DNA of 8,639 nucleotides from NCBI GenBank assembly GCA_009920585.1, contig RFZT01000092.1, positions 1 through 8,639 of the forward strand. Reading direction: 5' to 3'. This stretch comes from a bacterium (GTDB taxonomy: Bacteria; Verrucomicrobiota; Verrucomicrobiia; Chthoniobacterales; Terrimicrobiaceae). The first letter of the stretch is position 1. Every line of letters starts with the position of its first letter. This document shows positions 1 to 7,263 of this stretch, one piece after another. The notes under the pieces are model-generated. The model saw nothing but the letters and a program-made list of their open reading frames with translations. It did not search any database and was not told the DNA's origin. Position numbers and translations under genes: made by a program.

Positions 1-330
1 AAAGCTGAATCCCCCTATTTCCGCGATCATTTTCCAAATCAGCCAATCATGCCTGCGGTATTGCTTGTGGAGTGCGCAGCGCAAACGGCAGGGGTGCTCG
101 TTATGCAGGGGGCCAATGAACCAAATACCCCATTATTTTTGGCCAGCATTGATCAGTTTCGGATTCTAGGCCCCGTTTTTCCAGATGAAACATTGGAAAC
201 AAAAGCCTCTATCGAAAAAGAGCTAGGCGCACTTATAGTATTTCAAGTCGAATGTAAAGTCATCGATCGGGTTGTTGCAAGAGGTCGATTAATGCTAAGC
301 CGCCAATTGAGCAAATCAGATATAACATGA
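1..330 (+). CDS. 3-hydroxyacyl-ACP dehydratase, FabZ/hotdog type (5'-partial)
   Basis: The frame is open from the first base, so the start lies outside the window; 109 residues and a TGA stop are visible. The ATG at 49 is internal, because it lies after the catalytic His. The visible segment begins just before the FabZ signature: DHFP (His at visible residue 10), then PAVLLVECAAQ with Glu at residue 24. The 14-residue His-to-Glu spacing equals that of the His54/Glu68 pair of E. coli FabZ, which implies about 44 residues are missing. Family knowledge: these enzymes dehydrate 3-hydroxyacyl-ACP to the trans-2-enoyl form in the cytoplasm. In an aryl polyene pathway, skipping enoyl reduction would leave the double bonds conjugated. 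The gene overlaps the following LolA-like gene by an ATGA junction, suggesting translational coupling. An APE-type dehydratase role is inferred from context; the fold assignment is firm. Confidence 0.88.
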   Translation, partial: KAESPYFRDHFPNQPIMPAVLLVECAAQTAGVLVMQGANEPNTPLFLASIDQFRILGPVFPDETLETKASIEKELGALIVFQVECKVIDRVVARGRLMLSRQLSKSDIT

Positions 331-1049
331 CCTTTTGCGAGTTAGCCTCAATGTTACGCCCTATCCAAGCCATAATTCGATTCTCTCAAATTGTTATATT
401 GCTGATGGGAATCGCCGTATCGTTGCGCGCTGCAGATAACGGGCTTGACCTCTCCCCGCTTGAAAAAGCTCTAAAAGCGCAAAAAAATATCCGATCAATT
501 TCTGCCGAATTTATTCAAACGCGCGCGTTGAAGACGCTGAAGAGTCCGATTGCAATAAAAGGGCGTTTTTGGTTTGAGGCCCCAAACAAATTCCGATGGG
601 AGCTTGGGGTGCCTGCCAAATCCATCATTATAGGATCGCATCATGGTCTCACCATCATTCAACCATCCAAAAAGAAGGCAGAAAAAATCGATCTAACGCA
701 TTCTGCTTTTGCTAAAAATGCGCCACAATTTCTGCGCATGATGGAAATGGCTTCCTCCTTCACGGTGGAAAATTTTCAAAAGGAAATGCAAATCGTCTCC
801 CTCAAAAATCTAGGCCCAAACTATCGTTTGGAAGTGCTACCCAAAAATCCAGAAGCTGCCAAAAGCCTTTCGGCGCTTTTTCTCGATTTTGATCTGAGCT
901 CGGGTCACTGGATCGCTTTTGAACTCGTTACAAAAGAGGGATCCTCAATGCGTACTGAATTTCAAAATGTGCAAATGAATGGCGATTTAGAACCGACCAT
1001 TTTCGAATATGACTTGACGGGATACAGGATTGATGAAGAAAGCCGGTAA
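327..1049 (+). CDS. LolA-like outer-membrane lipoprotein carrier protein
   Basis: The 240-residue protein has an N-terminal hydrophobic segment (about residues 16-33) ending near LRA-AD, which looks like a Sec signal peptide and implies periplasmic location. After it come LolA-family features: the Ser-x-x-AEFIQT segment near residue 60, then GRFWFEAPNKFRWE at residues 79-92, matching the family's 'G.f.f..P..frWe' strand. True LolA carries lipoproteins from LolCDE to the outer membrane. Paralogues inside aryl polyene and related lipid clusters are thought to carry the pathway product, and its position between a dehydratase and an MMPL exporter favours that specialised role. The ATG at 327 gives an ATGA overlap with the dehydratase; the ATG at 351 (residue 9) would give a more compact signal peptide and cannot be excluded. 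The 3' end overlaps the next gene by 17 bases. Confidence 0.82.
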   Translation: MTFCELASMLRPIQAIIRFSQIVILLMGIAVSLRAADNGLDLSPLEKALKAQKNIRSISAEFIQTRALKTLKSPIAIKGRFWFEAPNKFRWELGVPAKSIIIGSHHGLTIIQPSKKKAEKIDLTHSAFAKNAPQFLRMMEMASSFTVENFQKEMQIVSLKNLGPNYRLEVLPKNPEAAKSLSALFLDFDLSSGHWIAFELVTKEGSSMRTEFQNVQMNGDLEPTIFEYDLTGYRIDEESR

Positions 1050-3426
1050 ATTTCTTGGGATTTTATTTCTCGTCATCCTTTCTGTAGCTTATGTGGGCAC
1101 AGGATTGTCACGCATTAGTGTGGATGTGGACATTCTTCGTCTACTTCCGACCAAACTTAAGCAGGTAGAAGGGCTTTCTCTTTTTTTAAAACATTTTGCC
1201 CTTCCCGAAGAGCTCATCGTTACCGTTGATGCATCGGATTCGAACAAAGCAAACGCCGCCGTCCTTGCGATTTCAAAGGCTTTAAAGTGTCACCCAGAAC
1301 TTCTCAAGGATGCAGTCTCAGAAGCCCCTTGGGAAAGCAACCCCGCGAGCCTATCCGAGTTTCTGAGTTTTACTTTACTCAATCAACCGGTCGAAAAATT
1401 GCGCGCCGTGATGATGAATCTTACTCCCGAGCAATCAGAAAAAACGCTGCAAGAGACACTGGAGACCCTGAACTCTTCTGTATCACCTTTGGAAGTTGCA
1501 ATGCTATCCTATGACCCTTTCCGCATTTTTTCGTCTTTTGTGGAAAAATCCTTTTCGGGATTGGCAGGAAGTTCAGAGTTTTCATCTCAGGACGGCACAT
1601 TCCGTGTCATTTATGTTCAGGCTGTTGGTGCATTCGAAAACTACAAGCAAACAGCACTCTGGATTAATAAAATTAAAGCGATTTGTGCAGAGGCCACAGC
1701 AACGACAGACGTTAGGCTAGGATTCACCGGCGAACCCGCTTTTGTTGCTGAGATTTCGACCGGTATGGAGAATGACATGAAGACCTCCGCGCCGGTTACG
1801 CTGGGGCTAATCAGCCTTATTTTCTGGATCTGCTATGGTCGCTTTTTGCCGCTTCTCGGGCTCTTGCTGATGCTCCAGCTCATTTTCGTATTCACACTGG
1901 GCACGGCCGGACTTGTTCTTAACGAACTCACCGTTGCTGGCGTTGGCTTCGCTTCCGTTATGATTGGATTGAGCGTCGACTACGGATATTTCGTTTACCA
2001 ACGCTCTCTCACACATACAGGTTCAACTCGATCGCTTCAGTGGGACTGCATTCAAAGTATCATTTGGACGGCAGGGACTACCGCGGCCGCATTTTTCGCC
2101 TTAAATTTTAGCAGTCTACCAGGCCTTTCACAACTCGGTAATATGGTGGGTATCGGGGTCTGTATTGGAGCCGTTATTATGCTTGGGATTTTTGCACCTC
2201 TGGTAAAAAAAATCCGAAAGACTTCCTGCACCTCGTACTCCTCCAGACTCGACCCCATCATATCGTCAGATTTATTTTCCAAAATCGGCTTCTGGGTCAC
2301 TCTGAGTTTGGTTGGAGTTTTTATTGGCACCTTGCTAGTCAAGGGGCTTCCCAGTTCTGACTTTTCATCATCGACATTTCGCCCCCGCAACAGCGAATCG
2401 CACCAAGCTCTAAGTCAACTCTACACTCGTCTGCAAGATAGTCGCGCTTGTCTTAGCCTGATCGTTTCTGGAAAAAACGAGGAGGAAATTTGGAGGAGGC
2501 TTAAAAGTGCAGAAGATGCCTTGGAGACTGCGAAATCCAATGGATACGTCACACGGATTCTTTCTCCGCTAGCATTGTGGCCAACTTCTGCCACGCAGTC
2601 ATCAAATCTTGACGAACTGCTACCTCTAACACTCCAAAAAAACCGTTTAAAAAAAGCTATTACCGATAATGGATTTACAGAAGAGGCATTTGCCCTCACC
2701 TCATCTGTTTTGGATCAAGTTGCAGAATGGAAAAACTCTTCTCTACCTATATGGCCTAGTGACCCTGCTAGCGCATGGATTCTAAGAAGAATGGCCCGCC
2801 ATGAAGCACCAAATTATCTGGCCTTTGGCGTTGTGGAACCGGTTGCAGGATACGAAAGCACCTTAGTCGACTCAATCCAAGCCCCAGGCGTACATCTGGT
2901 AAGCTGGACCGTGCTGGGCGAGGAGTTAAGGCAAACTCTCCCAAAAGAAATTTTAAATGTTTCTGCGGCTTTGATTGCAGGAATCCTGCTTATTCTTTTG
3001 ATAGCCCTGCGAAGCATAAGATCTGTTCTCGTTTTTGCTGTCACAACCACGCTGGTATTAGTCTGCCTAGCCGGAGCGATGTCCTTGTTCGACATGAAAT
3101 GGGGGTTCTTCAATCTTGCGGCTGTTCTTCTCCTCCTTGGAACTGGAACGGACTACAGCATTTTGCTCCTTCTTGCATTTAAGCGTTGCGGCAATGCTGG
3201 ACAGGCTCAGAAACAATGCGCCGCCGTTATTTTTCTCTGCTGCTCATCTAGCATTGCTGGGTTTGCAACACTCGGTTGGGCCAGCAACCTAGGCTTGGCA
3301 ACCCTTGGTCAAACTTGTGCTATTGGACTTCTCATTGACGGCATGATTTCCCTCTTTCTCTTACCGCATGCCTGTCGATACTTTTTAGAAAAACGAAATG
3401 CACCCGCGATGCATTTTTGCAAATGA
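1033..3426 (+). CDS. MMPL/RND-superfamily exporter
   Basis: This is a 797-residue polytopic inner-membrane protein with the two-fold repeat of RND/MMPL permeases. Each half has one helix, a large extracytoplasmic loop and a bundle of about five helices. Residue numbers count from ATG 1033. Helix 1 is at about 6-24 and the first loop runs to about 250. Helices fill about 254-393, with one more at about 418-437. The second loop spans about 440-638 and the last helices about 641-780. Both halves keep an intramembrane Asp in a matching motif: IGLSVDYGYF (Asp316) and LGTGTDYSIL (Asp707), the expected proton-relay position. The ATG is preferred over the in-frame TTG at 1030. Family members export lipids; E. 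coli-type APE clusters carry such an exporter next to a LolA-like gene. The inferred job is moving the polyene lipid out of the inner membrane to LolA. It could instead serve another lipid. Confidence 0.87.
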   Translation: MKKAGKFLGILFLVILSVAYVGTGLSRISVDVDILRLLPTKLKQVEGLSLFLKHFALPEELIVTVDASDSNKANAAVLAISKALKCHPELLKDAVSEAPWESNPASLSEFLSFTLLNQPVEKLRAVMMNLTPEQSEKTLQETLETLNSSVSPLEVAMLSYDPFRIFSSFVEKSFSGLAGSSEFSSQDGTFRVIYVQAVGAFENYKQTALWINKIKAICAEATATTDVRLGFTGEPAFVAEISTGMENDMKTSAPVTLGLISLIFWICYGRFLPLLGLLLMLQLIFVFTLGTAGLVLNELTVAGVGFASVMIGLSVDYGYFVYQRSLTHTGSTRSLQWDCIQSIIWTAGTTAAAFFALNFSSLPGLSQLGNMVGIGVCIGAVIMLGIFAPLVKKIRKTSCTSYSSRLDPIISSDLFSKIGFWVTLSLVGVFIGTLLVKGLPSSDFSSSTFRPRNSESHQALSQLYTRLQDSRACLSLIVSGKNEEEIWRRLKSAEDALETAKSNGYVTRILSPLALWPTSATQSSNLDELLPLTLQKNRLKKAITDNGFTEEAFALTSSVLDQVAEWKNSSLPIWPSDPASAWILRRMARHEAPNYLAFGVVEPVAGYESTLVDSIQAPGVHLVSWTVLGEELRQTLPKEILNVSAALIAGILLILLIALRSIRSVLVFAVTTTLVLVCLAGAMSLFDMKWGFFNLAAVLLLLGTGTDYSILLLLAFKRCGNAGQAQKQCAAVIFLCCSSSIAGFATLGWASNLGLATLGQTCAIGLLIDGMISLFLLPHACRYFLEKRNAPAMHFCK
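3396..3416 (+). other. Inverted repeat (hairpin) at the MMPL-KS junction
   Basis: AAATGCA (3396-3402) and TGCATTT (3410-3416) form a perfect 7-bp stem around a 7-base loop. A run of five T (3414-3418) includes the end of the stem. It lies in the last codons of the MMPL gene, just before the largest gap in the operon (33 bases). The stem is AT-rich, so it is a weak terminator at best; partial attenuation or an mRNA-processing or stability element is possible. The repeat is seen directly, its function is inference. Confidence 0.35.
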
Positions 3427-3459
3427 AGAATATTTTGAACTACGGACTTCTAGCAACCT

Positions 3460-4674
3460 ATGAGTAATCCGACTTCACGTGTAGCTATCACTGGGTATGG
3501 TTGCGTCACTGCACTAGGAGAGGACGCCTCTTCCACGTGGGATGCATTGATAGAGGGGAAAACCGCCCGTGCCCCAATAACAGAAATTTCTATTGATGGC
3601 TGTCGCGTCAGAGAGGGCGCGCAAGCCCGATTGCCTCTTTTATCAGGGCATACCCAAAAGCAACTTTCCAGACTCAGCAGAGCTTCTCGTCTCCTCATCC
3701 CTGCAGCCAGCGAAGCTCTTGCAAAAGCCTCCTTATTGAAATCAAATGGGATGTGCGAACTCATCCGCCTAGACACTTCCATAGGCACCACAGCATGCGG
3801 AATGGAAATGGGGGAAGGCTTTTTGAGGTCGGTATGGAATAACCAACCACGAGGGCGTGGCAGTCTTTTAGCTCACTATCAAGCCCAACAACAAGTTGGG
3901 GAGCTGCATCGACATTTTGGGTTCACAGGGTCAACGACACTTATAGCTAATGCCTGCGCCAGCGGATCCAACGCAATAGGGCACGCTGCAGATCTTATTC
4001 GTTGTGGCATGGCGGACATTGTTCTCACGGGCGGGTACGATGCCCTTTGTGAATTGGTATTCTGTGGTTTCGATGCCCTTCTCACATTAGCCCCAGAAGC
4101 GTGTCGACCTTTTGATCGAGGCCGTAATGGACTTATGTTGGGGGAAGGTGCGGGGTTTTTAGTTCTAGAAAAAGAGTCCCTCGCCCGAACACGAGGAGTC
4201 GAGATCCATGGATTTGTAGCTGGCTATGGCCACACAACTGATACAGGCCACCTCACGCTTCCAAATCAGGATGGGACTTTTGTCGAAACAGCCGTGCGAG
4301 ACGCATTAAAAAACGCCGAATTGGATGTATCCCAAATCGGATACATAAACGCCCATGGCACCGCTACCCCATTCAATGACTCTGCGGAAGCCAAAGCTTA
4401 TCGGAGGATTTTTGGAAATACACCGGCACGACTCAGCTCAACTAAAGCAGCCCTTGGGCATACGCTGGGTGCAGCTGGTTCCATTGAGGCCGTCCTAAGC
4501 TTGCTAGCACTTCAAACAGGCAAACTCCCACCGCAAATCAACCTTATTGATCCAGAACCCGATGTGGAAGATATGCTTGTTAAAATGGGAGAAAAAGCGG
4601 ATTTGGATGCCGTACTAAGCGTGAATCTTGGTTTTGGCGGATCAACTGCAGCCCTAGCCCTCTCACGCTCATGA
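3460..4674 (+). CDS. Beta-ketoacyl-ACP synthase, FabF-like, catalytically complete
   Basis: The 404-residue protein is the normal length for a KAS II-type condensing enzyme and starts with the usual first strand and glycine turn (RVAITGYGCVTALG). The full Cys-His-His set is present: nucleophile Cys166 in NACASGS, His299 in NAHGTATPFND, and Lys329/His334 in STKAALGHTLGAAG. The C-terminal glycine-rich LGFGGSTAAL motif is at 390-399. It should catalyse decarboxylative condensation of malonyl-ACP with an acyl-ACP in the cytoplasm. It follows the MMPL gene after 33 bases with no strong Shine-Dalgarno sequence, and overlaps the next, KS-like gene by ATGA. That pairing is the KS/CLF arrangement seen in aryl polyene and type II polyketide systems, where an active KS works with a degenerate partner. 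A housekeeping FabF is unlikely given these neighbours, but the chain made cannot be read from sequence. Confidence 0.9.
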   Translation: MSNPTSRVAITGYGCVTALGEDASSTWDALIEGKTARAPITEISIDGCRVREGAQARLPLLSGHTQKQLSRLSRASRLLIPAASEALAKASLLKSNGMCELIRLDTSIGTTACGMEMGEGFLRSVWNNQPRGRGSLLAHYQAQQQVGELHRHFGFTGSTTLIANACASGSNAIGHAADLIRCGMADIVLTGGYDALCELVFCGFDALLTLAPEACRPFDRGRNGLMLGEGAGFLVLEKESLARTRGVEIHGFVAGYGHTTDTGHLTLPNQDGTFVETAVRDALKNAELDVSQIGYINAHGTATPFNDSAEAKAYRRIFGNTPARLSSTKAALGHTLGAAGSIEAVLSLLALQTGKLPPQINLIDPEPDVEDMLVKMGEKADLDAVLSVNLGFGGSTAALALSRS

Positions 4675-5648
4675 TTATAGAGATTCTATCAACAGGATCT
4701 GTTTCTCCGAACGGCGTGGGTAAAATTGGATCACCAGAAAAATGCCCAGAGATTAGCCTAGTGGGCTCCAGCGCAACACACCCAGTCGCACTTGTAGATA
4801 AGAATGCTCCTGAAATTCTAAAATGGTCGAAGGAACCTCGTCTGCGGCGAGCCAGTCCCATTTCCTATTACTTAATCGAGGCAGCTAACCAAGCCCTCGC
4901 TCCCTTCCCTGATTTGAATCGCACCCGCATAGGTGTAGTGGTCGCATTCTTTCTTGGTTGCGTCGATTATTCGGTCAAGTTTTACCGACAAATCACAACG
5001 GATGGCCGTCGCTATGGAAGCCCAATTCTTTTTCCTGAAACCGTTTTTAATACACCCATTAGCCACGTTGTAGCTACCCTTGGAATCGAGGGCCCCGTTT
5101 ACTCCCAGATCGGAGACAAATCAGGTTGGGTAACAGCTCTTCGAACGGCGGAATGCTGGATGAAAAATGGTTCTGCTGACCATGTGATCGTTTTAGGTGC
5201 AGAAGAGTTTGATCCCCATGTTTTGGATGCGCTTCATGCTAGCCGTTTACTTAAAAAAGGCCTTCCCATCGCGGAAGGGGCTGGAGCTGTTTTGCTTTCC
5301 TCCAAAGGAAATGGATCCAGCGTGAAACTTGCAAGCGCCAAAGATGGATATTGTTTTGCGAATAGATCTGAGGCTATTGAAACCGCTGTCGCTTGTTTAT
5401 CAAACGCCCCTCAATCAGCTCCAATTCTATCTACTTCAAATGGTTGGAACGCTAATGTAGAAAACTTTACTGCAACTGGTAGAGAATGGCTTTTTGATAA
5501 GAAGCTGAATTGTGAAGCTTTCACCGCAAGTGCTGCATGGGAAACTATTCGCGGCATCCAACTGATCCAAGAATTGCAACTCACCAGCCTTGTCATTCCT
5601 CATTGGGGTATTACACAGCAAAGTGGAGCCATCCATCTTGTTCGGTAA
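4671..5648 (+). CDS. Degenerate ketosynthase, chain-length-factor-like partner
   Basis: The 325-residue protein has the thiolase fold signs of a condensing enzyme: TGSVSPNG near the start, the G-x-x-G strand before the nucleophile elbow, and NGSADHVIVLGAEE at 166-179. Aligned by eye without gaps to the upstream KS around the elbow, the nucleophile Cys166 falls on Lys150 (IGDKSGW). The first His (H299) falls on Asn257 (TSNGWN). A second gap-free stretch places Lys329 on Glu282 and His334 on Ser287. All catalytic positions are therefore replaced, and the protein is about 80 residues shorter than the active KS, mainly in the middle. This matches the non-catalytic KS-like subunits of aryl polyene clusters, which pair with the active KS. 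The ATGA overlap with the KS gene favours equal synthesis of a heterodimer. Direct evidence for the complex is absent. Confidence 0.83.
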   Translation: MIIEILSTGSVSPNGVGKIGSPEKCPEISLVGSSATHPVALVDKNAPEILKWSKEPRLRRASPISYYLIEAANQALAPFPDLNRTRIGVVVAFFLGCVDYSVKFYRQITTDGRRYGSPILFPETVFNTPISHVVATLGIEGPVYSQIGDKSGWVTALRTAECWMKNGSADHVIVLGAEEFDPHVLDALHASRLLKKGLPIAEGAGAVLLSSKGNGSSVKLASAKDGYCFANRSEAIETAVACLSNAPQSAPILSTSNGWNANVENFTATGREWLFDKKLNCEAFTASAAWETIRGIQLIQELQLTSLVIPHWGITQQSGAIHLVR

Positions 5649-5656
5649 GTTTCAAA

Positions 5657-7168
5657 CTAGGCTTGAGAAGGCTCGCCTTCTTCGATCGCTTGATCATTTG
5701 CGGTGTTGAGATTGAACACGGGCCACGATTTCCAACCTTCTTTTATTTCCAAAAGCGCCCAAGCAAATAGACTTTTTGTAATAATTTTTAAGAGAAACGA
5801 ACGATTAAAATTAAAACCAGGGAAAAGATCTCTCTGACCTGAGTTCAAACGTCCAAATCTACCATCCTCTCTGCGTTTACGGGCAATTGCAGCAAACCTA
5901 CTATTGTATAGCCGCATCAGGGCGAAAATCGGGGTAGCTTGAGGTGATGTGAATGGGATTTCCTTAAACCCCTCCTCACCATCTTTAAATAAGAAATAGG
6001 CTATGAATGAATAATAAAATGCAATATCCAACCTAAAACCCAGTCGCATGATCTCATAATCGCCCAAGTAATCATATTTATTCAAATAAAGGGCCTCGAA
6101 CATGCGCTGGTAACTCATCGCAAACTGCTTGTTGAGTTTATCAGATAAAACTTGGATGTTCTCCCCTTTTCTCCAAGCCATAACGAGATTAACAGCGGCC
6201 ATTGTTGAAAATGCAATCCAATCCATGCCTGGACTATAAAATGGGTCAATAAACGCCAAAGCATCACCGGTTAGAGCGAATCCATCTCCTGATTGGACTG
6301 ATGAACTGTAGGGCAGATTGCGGCGGAAATTAATATCGCCCTCAATATATTCCGCGCCATCCATCATTTCACGAGCCACAGGATGCGATGAAAGAAATTC
6401 GCGGATTTTTTCGCCAAGCGGCTCTTCTTCGGGCGGCCACTTCGCTCTGCGCTGATCAATTACTACCCCGATACTTGTGTCTCCGCCTTTAAGTGCAATC
6501 CACCAAGCCCACCATCCATCTCCGATGATATGATTCGTCGCCGTGCCTCGAATCCCTACATAATTTTTGGAAAGACTAGGGTATTTCTCAGCTAGGTTCG
6601 CGTCATCCCAGTCCTTGACTCCTTTCCACCGTGTCCAAGCAGCCAGTGTGGGATGGCTTGGATTTGGCTTATACCAATTATTTTTTCGAGCTAAGAGACA
6701 CCTCACCCCGGAAGCATCGATTACCCAACGCGCCTTTATGGTTTTGTCGCTATTTTCAGTTTGAAGATGAAGCGTCTGTTCTCCTCCTTCGTAGAGATCC
6801 ACACTCTTCACTAAAGCTGGTCGGATAATAGAAACCCCCATTTCCCTAGCGCGCGATAGCACTTCCTCATCAAGAACAGAACGGTCGAGTAGAAACGACG
6901 GGACCGTTGAGAGATATCTCCCCCCAATTTCAGAGCAGTCCCCAAGATTCTCGCTCTCTTTATTGGAGAACCAAAATCTGAGACCATTTTTGCATAACTG
7001 AGTTTGAGTGAGAAACCGGGTAAGCCCAAGAGTACGACATAAAAAATATCCACTCACTTCAACTGTTGCCTCCCCTACCCGCCTCTTAAAAGATGTGTTT
7101 TTTTCTATAAGCACTATTCGAAGCGAAGGGTCTTTGCGCTTCAGAATTAGAGCCTCGCGACATCCCAC
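5657..7168 (-). CDS. FAD-dependent halogenase/oxidoreductase-like protein, N-terminus apparently disrupted
   Basis: The longest frame is 503 residues, starting at GTG 7168 just after an in-frame TGA. Halogenase-type signs, numbered from that GTG, are VGEATVE at 31-37, CKNGLRF with Lys60 where flavin-dependent halogenases keep their catalytic Lys, WAWWI at 220-224 resembling WxWxIP but followed by Ala rather than Pro, and GDALAFIDPFYSPGMD at 301-316. The family uses reduced FAD to halogenate aromatic or polyene substrates; many relatives are only known as oxidoreductases, so the reaction is uncertain. The frame begins with GCREALILKR, where a whole protein would first have strand 1 and GxGxxG. 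No upstream in-frame extension exists and the next Met is near residue 110. The missing N-terminus is found in another frame (see 7147-7203), implying a deletion: pseudogene or assembly error. The gene converges on the KS-like gene with 8 bases between stops. Confidence 0.8.
   Translation of the reverse strand: MGCREALILKRKDPSLRIVLIEKNTSFKRRVGEATVEVSGYFLCRTLGLTRFLTQTQLCKNGLRFWFSNKESENLGDCSEIGGRYLSTVPSFLLDRSVLDEEVLSRAREMGVSIIRPALVKSVDLYEGGEQTLHLQTENSDKTIKARWVIDASGVRCLLARKNNWYKPNPSHPTLAAWTRWKGVKDWDDANLAEKYPSLSKNYVGIRGTATNHIIGDGWWAWWIALKGGDTSIGVVIDQRRAKWPPEEEPLGEKIREFLSSHPVAREMMDGAEYIEGDINFRRNLPYSSSVQSGDGFALTGDALAFIDPFYSPGMDWIAFSTMAAVNLVMAWRKGENIQVLSDKLNKQFAMSYQRMFEALYLNKYDYLGDYEIMRLGFRLDIAFYYSFIAYFLFKDGEEGFKEIPFTSPQATPIFALMRLYNSRFAAIARKRREDGRFGRLNSGQRDLFPGFNFNRSFLLKIITKSLFAWALLEIKEGWKSWPVFNLNTANDQAIEEGEPSQA
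5666..5681. terminator. Small hairpin at the convergent operon end
   Basis: AGAAGG (5666-5671) and CCTTCT (5676-5681) form a 6-bp stem with a CTCG tetraloop. It lies 18 bases after the stop of the KS-like gene, inside the last codons of the converging flavoprotein gene. A U-tract is not convincing, so this may be only a weak or accessory terminator for plus-strand transcripts, or coincidence. Confidence 0.25.
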
Positions 7169-7203
7169 AACTCACAATCTTCGGAGCGGCACGTCTGATT
7201 CAT
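7147..7203 (-). other. Out-of-frame remnant of the flavoprotein N-terminus
   Basis: An ATG at 7203 opens MNQTCRSEDCELWDVA, then Arg-Leu and a TAA. The ELWDVA end looks like strand 1 of a FAD-binding Rossmann fold just before the GxGxxG loop, as in the common pattern 'DVxVIGGGPAG'. The flavoprotein frame resumes in a different phase at EALILKRKDPS, which corresponds to helix 1 after that loop. Between WDVA and ALILKR a typical protein has about 11 residues (33 bases), whereas only two bases remain. The implied loss of about 31 bases also gives exactly the phase change observed. One deletion therefore explains both the missing motif and the frameshift. The pattern is seen in the sequence; the deletion itself is inference. 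Confidence 0.6.
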
Positions 7204-7217
7204 TTTTTTACGATATG

Positions 7218-7223
7218 CTCCTC
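7218..7223 (-). promoter_or_regulatory. Shine-Dalgarno-like GAGGAG upstream of the flavoprotein's likely original start
   Basis: On the minus strand GAGGAG ends 14 bases before the ATG at 7203. The spacing is longer than ideal, but this is a clear purine-rich match, and no comparable site precedes the GTG at 7168. It supports ATG 7203 as the ancestral start. Confidence 0.4.
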
Positions 7224-7263
7224 GACCTTTCGAAGTCAATGAGCTACCTCTCCGAACTCTTTT

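Noticed and set aside
1030..1032. TTG as start of the MMPL gene
   Set aside because: An ATG follows immediately in frame at 1033 and is the more likely start; only one residue differs.
1807..3113. Several minus-strand open frames of 69-112 codons inside the MMPL gene
   Set aside because: They are antisense to a protein with clear helices and motifs over its whole length, have no recognisable domains, and are overlapped throughout by the real gene.
3450..3791. Minus-strand 113-codon frame over the start of the KS gene
   Set aside because: It is antisense to the conserved N-terminal KS sequence and shows no family features.
7173..7199. Second alternative frame upstream of the flavoprotein reading IRRAAPKIV, which also resembles a Rossmann strand 1
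   Set aside because: It has no usable start codon (a TGA lies directly upstream) and joining it to the main frame plus a start needs two indels; the ATG 7203 frame needs only one.
7204..7263. Divergent promoters between the flavoprotein and UPF0104-family genes
   Set aside because: No pair of -35/-10-like boxes stood out at acceptable spacing on either strand.
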